Assembly: GCA_016806645.1 (NCBI GenBank)
Contig: JACSYO010001864.1
Coordinates: 512,501-576,500, forward strand
DNA: 64,000 bases
Source: Ophiodon elongatus
Lineage: Eukaryota; Chordata; Actinopteri; Perciformes; Hexagrammidae
Direction of reading: 5' to 3'
The position numbers and the translations under genes were made by a program. Below, in pieces: positions 61,874 through 64,000 of this stretch (position 1 is its first letter; every line of letters starts with the position of its first letter). A model generated the notes under the pieces. The model had not been told where the DNA came from. It made no database searches and saw only the letters and a list, made by a program, of their open reading frames with translations.

Positions 61874-63775
61874 GTAAGTTTGAATATCTGCTCTTTTTCT
61901 GTGATGGATATTTTTTTCTCGGGTCCCACTGCTTGAGGATCTTGCGCTTTGACTTTTGTTTGGGACTTACATGAAGGTCAACCTGAAGACAGCTCAAAGC
62001 TCTGCAGAATAAAGCCCGGCGGATTTAGCTCATGCAGAGGATTCTTCACCTTTTTTTTTCCAAGGATACAATTATTTTATATTTCATTAGTTTCCGAGAG
62101 GGAGAAGCTGCACTCCCGAAAAACGTTTTCTCGCTTTGAAAAATACTTCTAAAGTAATCGACCTAGTGACTTTTCAAAACTTTTAATGCATGTGGAGTCA
62201 TCAAAATAGGCTAAATGTGAATTTTCGTTTCGACATTAGATGAAAAACTTCGTGGGGCGTTGTACATATTGTTCCATCCAGACGTCCAGCTAATGAGGCT
62301 TTATTATAGGAAACAGCGATGTCTCCCCCTGGTGGCCATGAGTGCAAACTTATTCTTGGCACCAATTAGATTTTTCCCTCTATAAAGAGAGGCACATCTG
62401 GTTGTTGTTTTATATTGTTTTTTTAAGTAGAAATTAGACTAAATGCTTACATATAGTAGTTCTAGATTTGCGTCATACCTTGTCTACCAGACTTTCTTTA
62501 TAGTTACACTTTACTGCAGAATGTATCATTATTTAGGCCACTAAACGATTTAAAGAATAGATCTCAACATATGCATTGAAGTTAAAGTTTCTTGGTAACT
62601 TTTGTATTATTATAGGAGAGGGAGATAAATAGTCTCACCACCTTGAATGTCCAAGTGTGCCGCCTTGTGGTGTAGATGGGACATGAAGCCTTAGAGTTCA
62701 TGGGGAGGTCCCAGCTGGGCCAAACCCAGCCATGACCAGCTGATGTCCACCTGCAACCCATTTTGGATGAGAGATACACACATCAGCCTTGAACATTGGC
62801 CATAATGGAGTCATCAGATAATCAAAACTGCTTTACAATTTTTGAATAGGAGGAGGATTCAAACTAATTGGGCTGAAATTCACCTCTTTTTAACACAAAA
62901 TCAGAAAATGCACCTTTAAACAATATAGCAACAGAAATCAGAACAGCATAAATAATTGATGTCAACCATCCCCCAAGTGATGTAGTTCTTATCTTGTTTG
63001 CAGCAGCAGCCTAACTATTCCTGTCCCAAGGGCACAAACTACCAGTCCAGGCCTGTTAGTGGCCGGATCCTTCTGGAATGCTATTGAACACTGAGATTCT
63101 CATTCAATACAGAGTTAGACAGTTTGAAGACGTTTAGCATGCAGAGATGGCCCTCAGCCACACTTTCACACACGAGCAGAGACTTATGCTACAGCATGCA
63201 GAATGATAGCAAATAATCAATGCGGGAGAGCTAAATGTTTTAAAATGTTTGAAAGAAGGTTTTGTTTAACATTTCTAGGTTCTGGTGATAAGTGTAGTTT
63301 TGTTTTTGTCAGTCTTGAACTCTGACACATTATGTAAGTCCTAGATGACGGTTAAGGCCATCGAAACACACGAGCAGTGCAGCTTTCTGTTTCACGATGA
63401 ACATTTGCTATTTTTTGCTATCCTTGAAAAAAAAAATGAGATTACTAGAATTTAACGTGGCTACTGAGCATTTTAACGTCCTAAATGAATGCATCCTGTC
63501 ATGTTTCTGCATTGTGTAGTTGCAGTCTAGTGTGTACATTTTAGTAGACTTTGTTCTCATTCAAAGGCAAACAGAACTCTTTTCATTGACCCAAAGAAAA
63601 AAGTTAAAGCAATCATAAAAAGAATAGAGATGAATTGAAATGACATTGTTTCTTTTTCAGTTGACTGTTTTGCTCTCAAAATGCTTATCATGTTCTAACG
63701 GAGTATTCCCTCTTCTCTCCCCACCCTCCTTCTCTCCCTCTTCCTCCTCCTCATCTCTCCAACGCCACAGACTCG
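61804..63775 (+). CDS. col1a2: Collagen type I alpha 2 chain, first two exons (rest outside window)
   Basis: It encodes the pro-alpha2(I) chain of secreted fibrillar collagen, which trimerises with alpha1(I) chains in the ER. Exon 1 (61804-61873) reads MLSFVDTRILLLLAVTSYLGSCQ, a signal peptide almost identical to vertebrate COL1A2, ending in phase 1 at CAAT|gtaagt. After a 1.9-kb intron, a long pyrimidine tract and CCACAG precede ACTCG|gttagt. This gives a 5-nt exon (63771-63775) that completes Tyr24 and encodes Ser25, leaving phase 0. Mammalian exon 2 is also tiny (11 nt) with the same phases. No glycine repeats are reached before the window ends. The neighbouring bet1 supports identity by synteny. 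Confidence 0.93.
61874..63770 (+). other. col1a2: col1a2 intron 1
   Basis: 1.9 kb with donor gtaagt and a strong polypyrimidine acceptor. In mammals this intron carries regulatory elements. Nothing coding or repetitive is recognised here. Confidence 0.75.
63771..63775 (+). CDS. col1a2: col1a2 exon 2, probable 5-nt microexon
   Basis: ACTCG sits between an excellent acceptor (about 60 nt of C/T, then ccacag) and donor gttagt. Frame is conserved (phase 1 in, phase 0 out). Without the next exon in the window this rests on splice-site quality and comparison with the 11-nt mammalian exon 2. Confidence 0.75.
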
Positions 63776-64000
63776 GTTAGTACACATGCATGAAATCATG
63801 AAAGCAACATTTCTTAATGATAACTTTACCTTGTCTCTTTGCTGTTTTAATCTTCCAAACGCTGTGAAATATTCCATGAAAGCAAGACCTCTCGGTTGGT
63901 CTTGACCATATGAGCAATCTCAACGATGGCAGAGAATTTAATTTAGGAACTTCTGCCCCTGAACTAAGTTATTTCTTGCCGTTTTCTCCCTTCCTGTCCA
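63776..64000 (+). other. col1a2: Start of col1a2 intron 2
   Basis: Begins gttagt. No Gly-X-Y exon is visible before the window ends. Confidence 0.65.

Noticed and set aside
1..64000. Search for CRISPR arrays, operons, phage or bacterial defence genes
   Set aside because: None is present. Regular short repeats here are microsatellites, and gene structure is eukaryotic.

Overview
The window is vertebrate nuclear DNA, almost certainly from a teleost fish. Genes are split into short exons with GT-AG introns, polyadenylation signals are AATAAA, microsatellites (GT, GA, CT) are frequent, and decayed Tc1-like DNA transposons and fish-type dispersed repeats lie in introns and intergenic DNA. I found no bacterial, phage or CRISPR-like content. 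Almost all long open frames outside the three genes are chance frames.

Layout. (1) About 1-14650, plus strand: the last eight exons of an acyl-CoA dehydrogenase family gene, about 367 codons in the window, with the 5' end missing to the left. Its fifth intron in the window carries a Tc1-like transposon, which is itself interrupted by a 634-bp long-inverted-repeat element. (2) About 14740-16600, minus strand: complete bet1 (ER-Golgi Qc-SNARE, 112 aa, four exons), tail-to-tail with the dehydrogenase. (3) About 16.7-61.6 kb: a 45-kb gene desert holding microsatellites, a tRNA-Glu-derived sequence, a second Tc1 relic, four copies of one palindromic repeat and other dispersed repeats. (4) 61.6-64.0 kb, plus strand: the start of col1a2, with inverted CCAAT box, TATA box, the collagen 5' stem-loop over the start codon, signal-peptide exon 1 and a probable 5-nt exon 2. 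The gene continues off the right edge.

The bet1-col1a2 neighbourhood matches human 7q21.3, so this is an old syntenic block, and the desert between them could hold col1a2 control elements. The genes do not form a pathway: the dehydrogenase acts in acyl-CoA oxidation, Bet1 in ER-to-Golgi vesicle fusion, and Col1a2 is a secreted matrix protein that uses the same secretory route.

The most noteworthy points are the collagen 5' stem-loop with its minimal upstream ORF, the 5-nt col1a2 exon, the nested transposon with a clean 6-bp target duplication, the tRNA-Glu sequence with an internal tandem duplication, a GC-AG intron in bet1, and the displaced catalytic glutamate of the dehydrogenase. I did not find a convincing new biological system.
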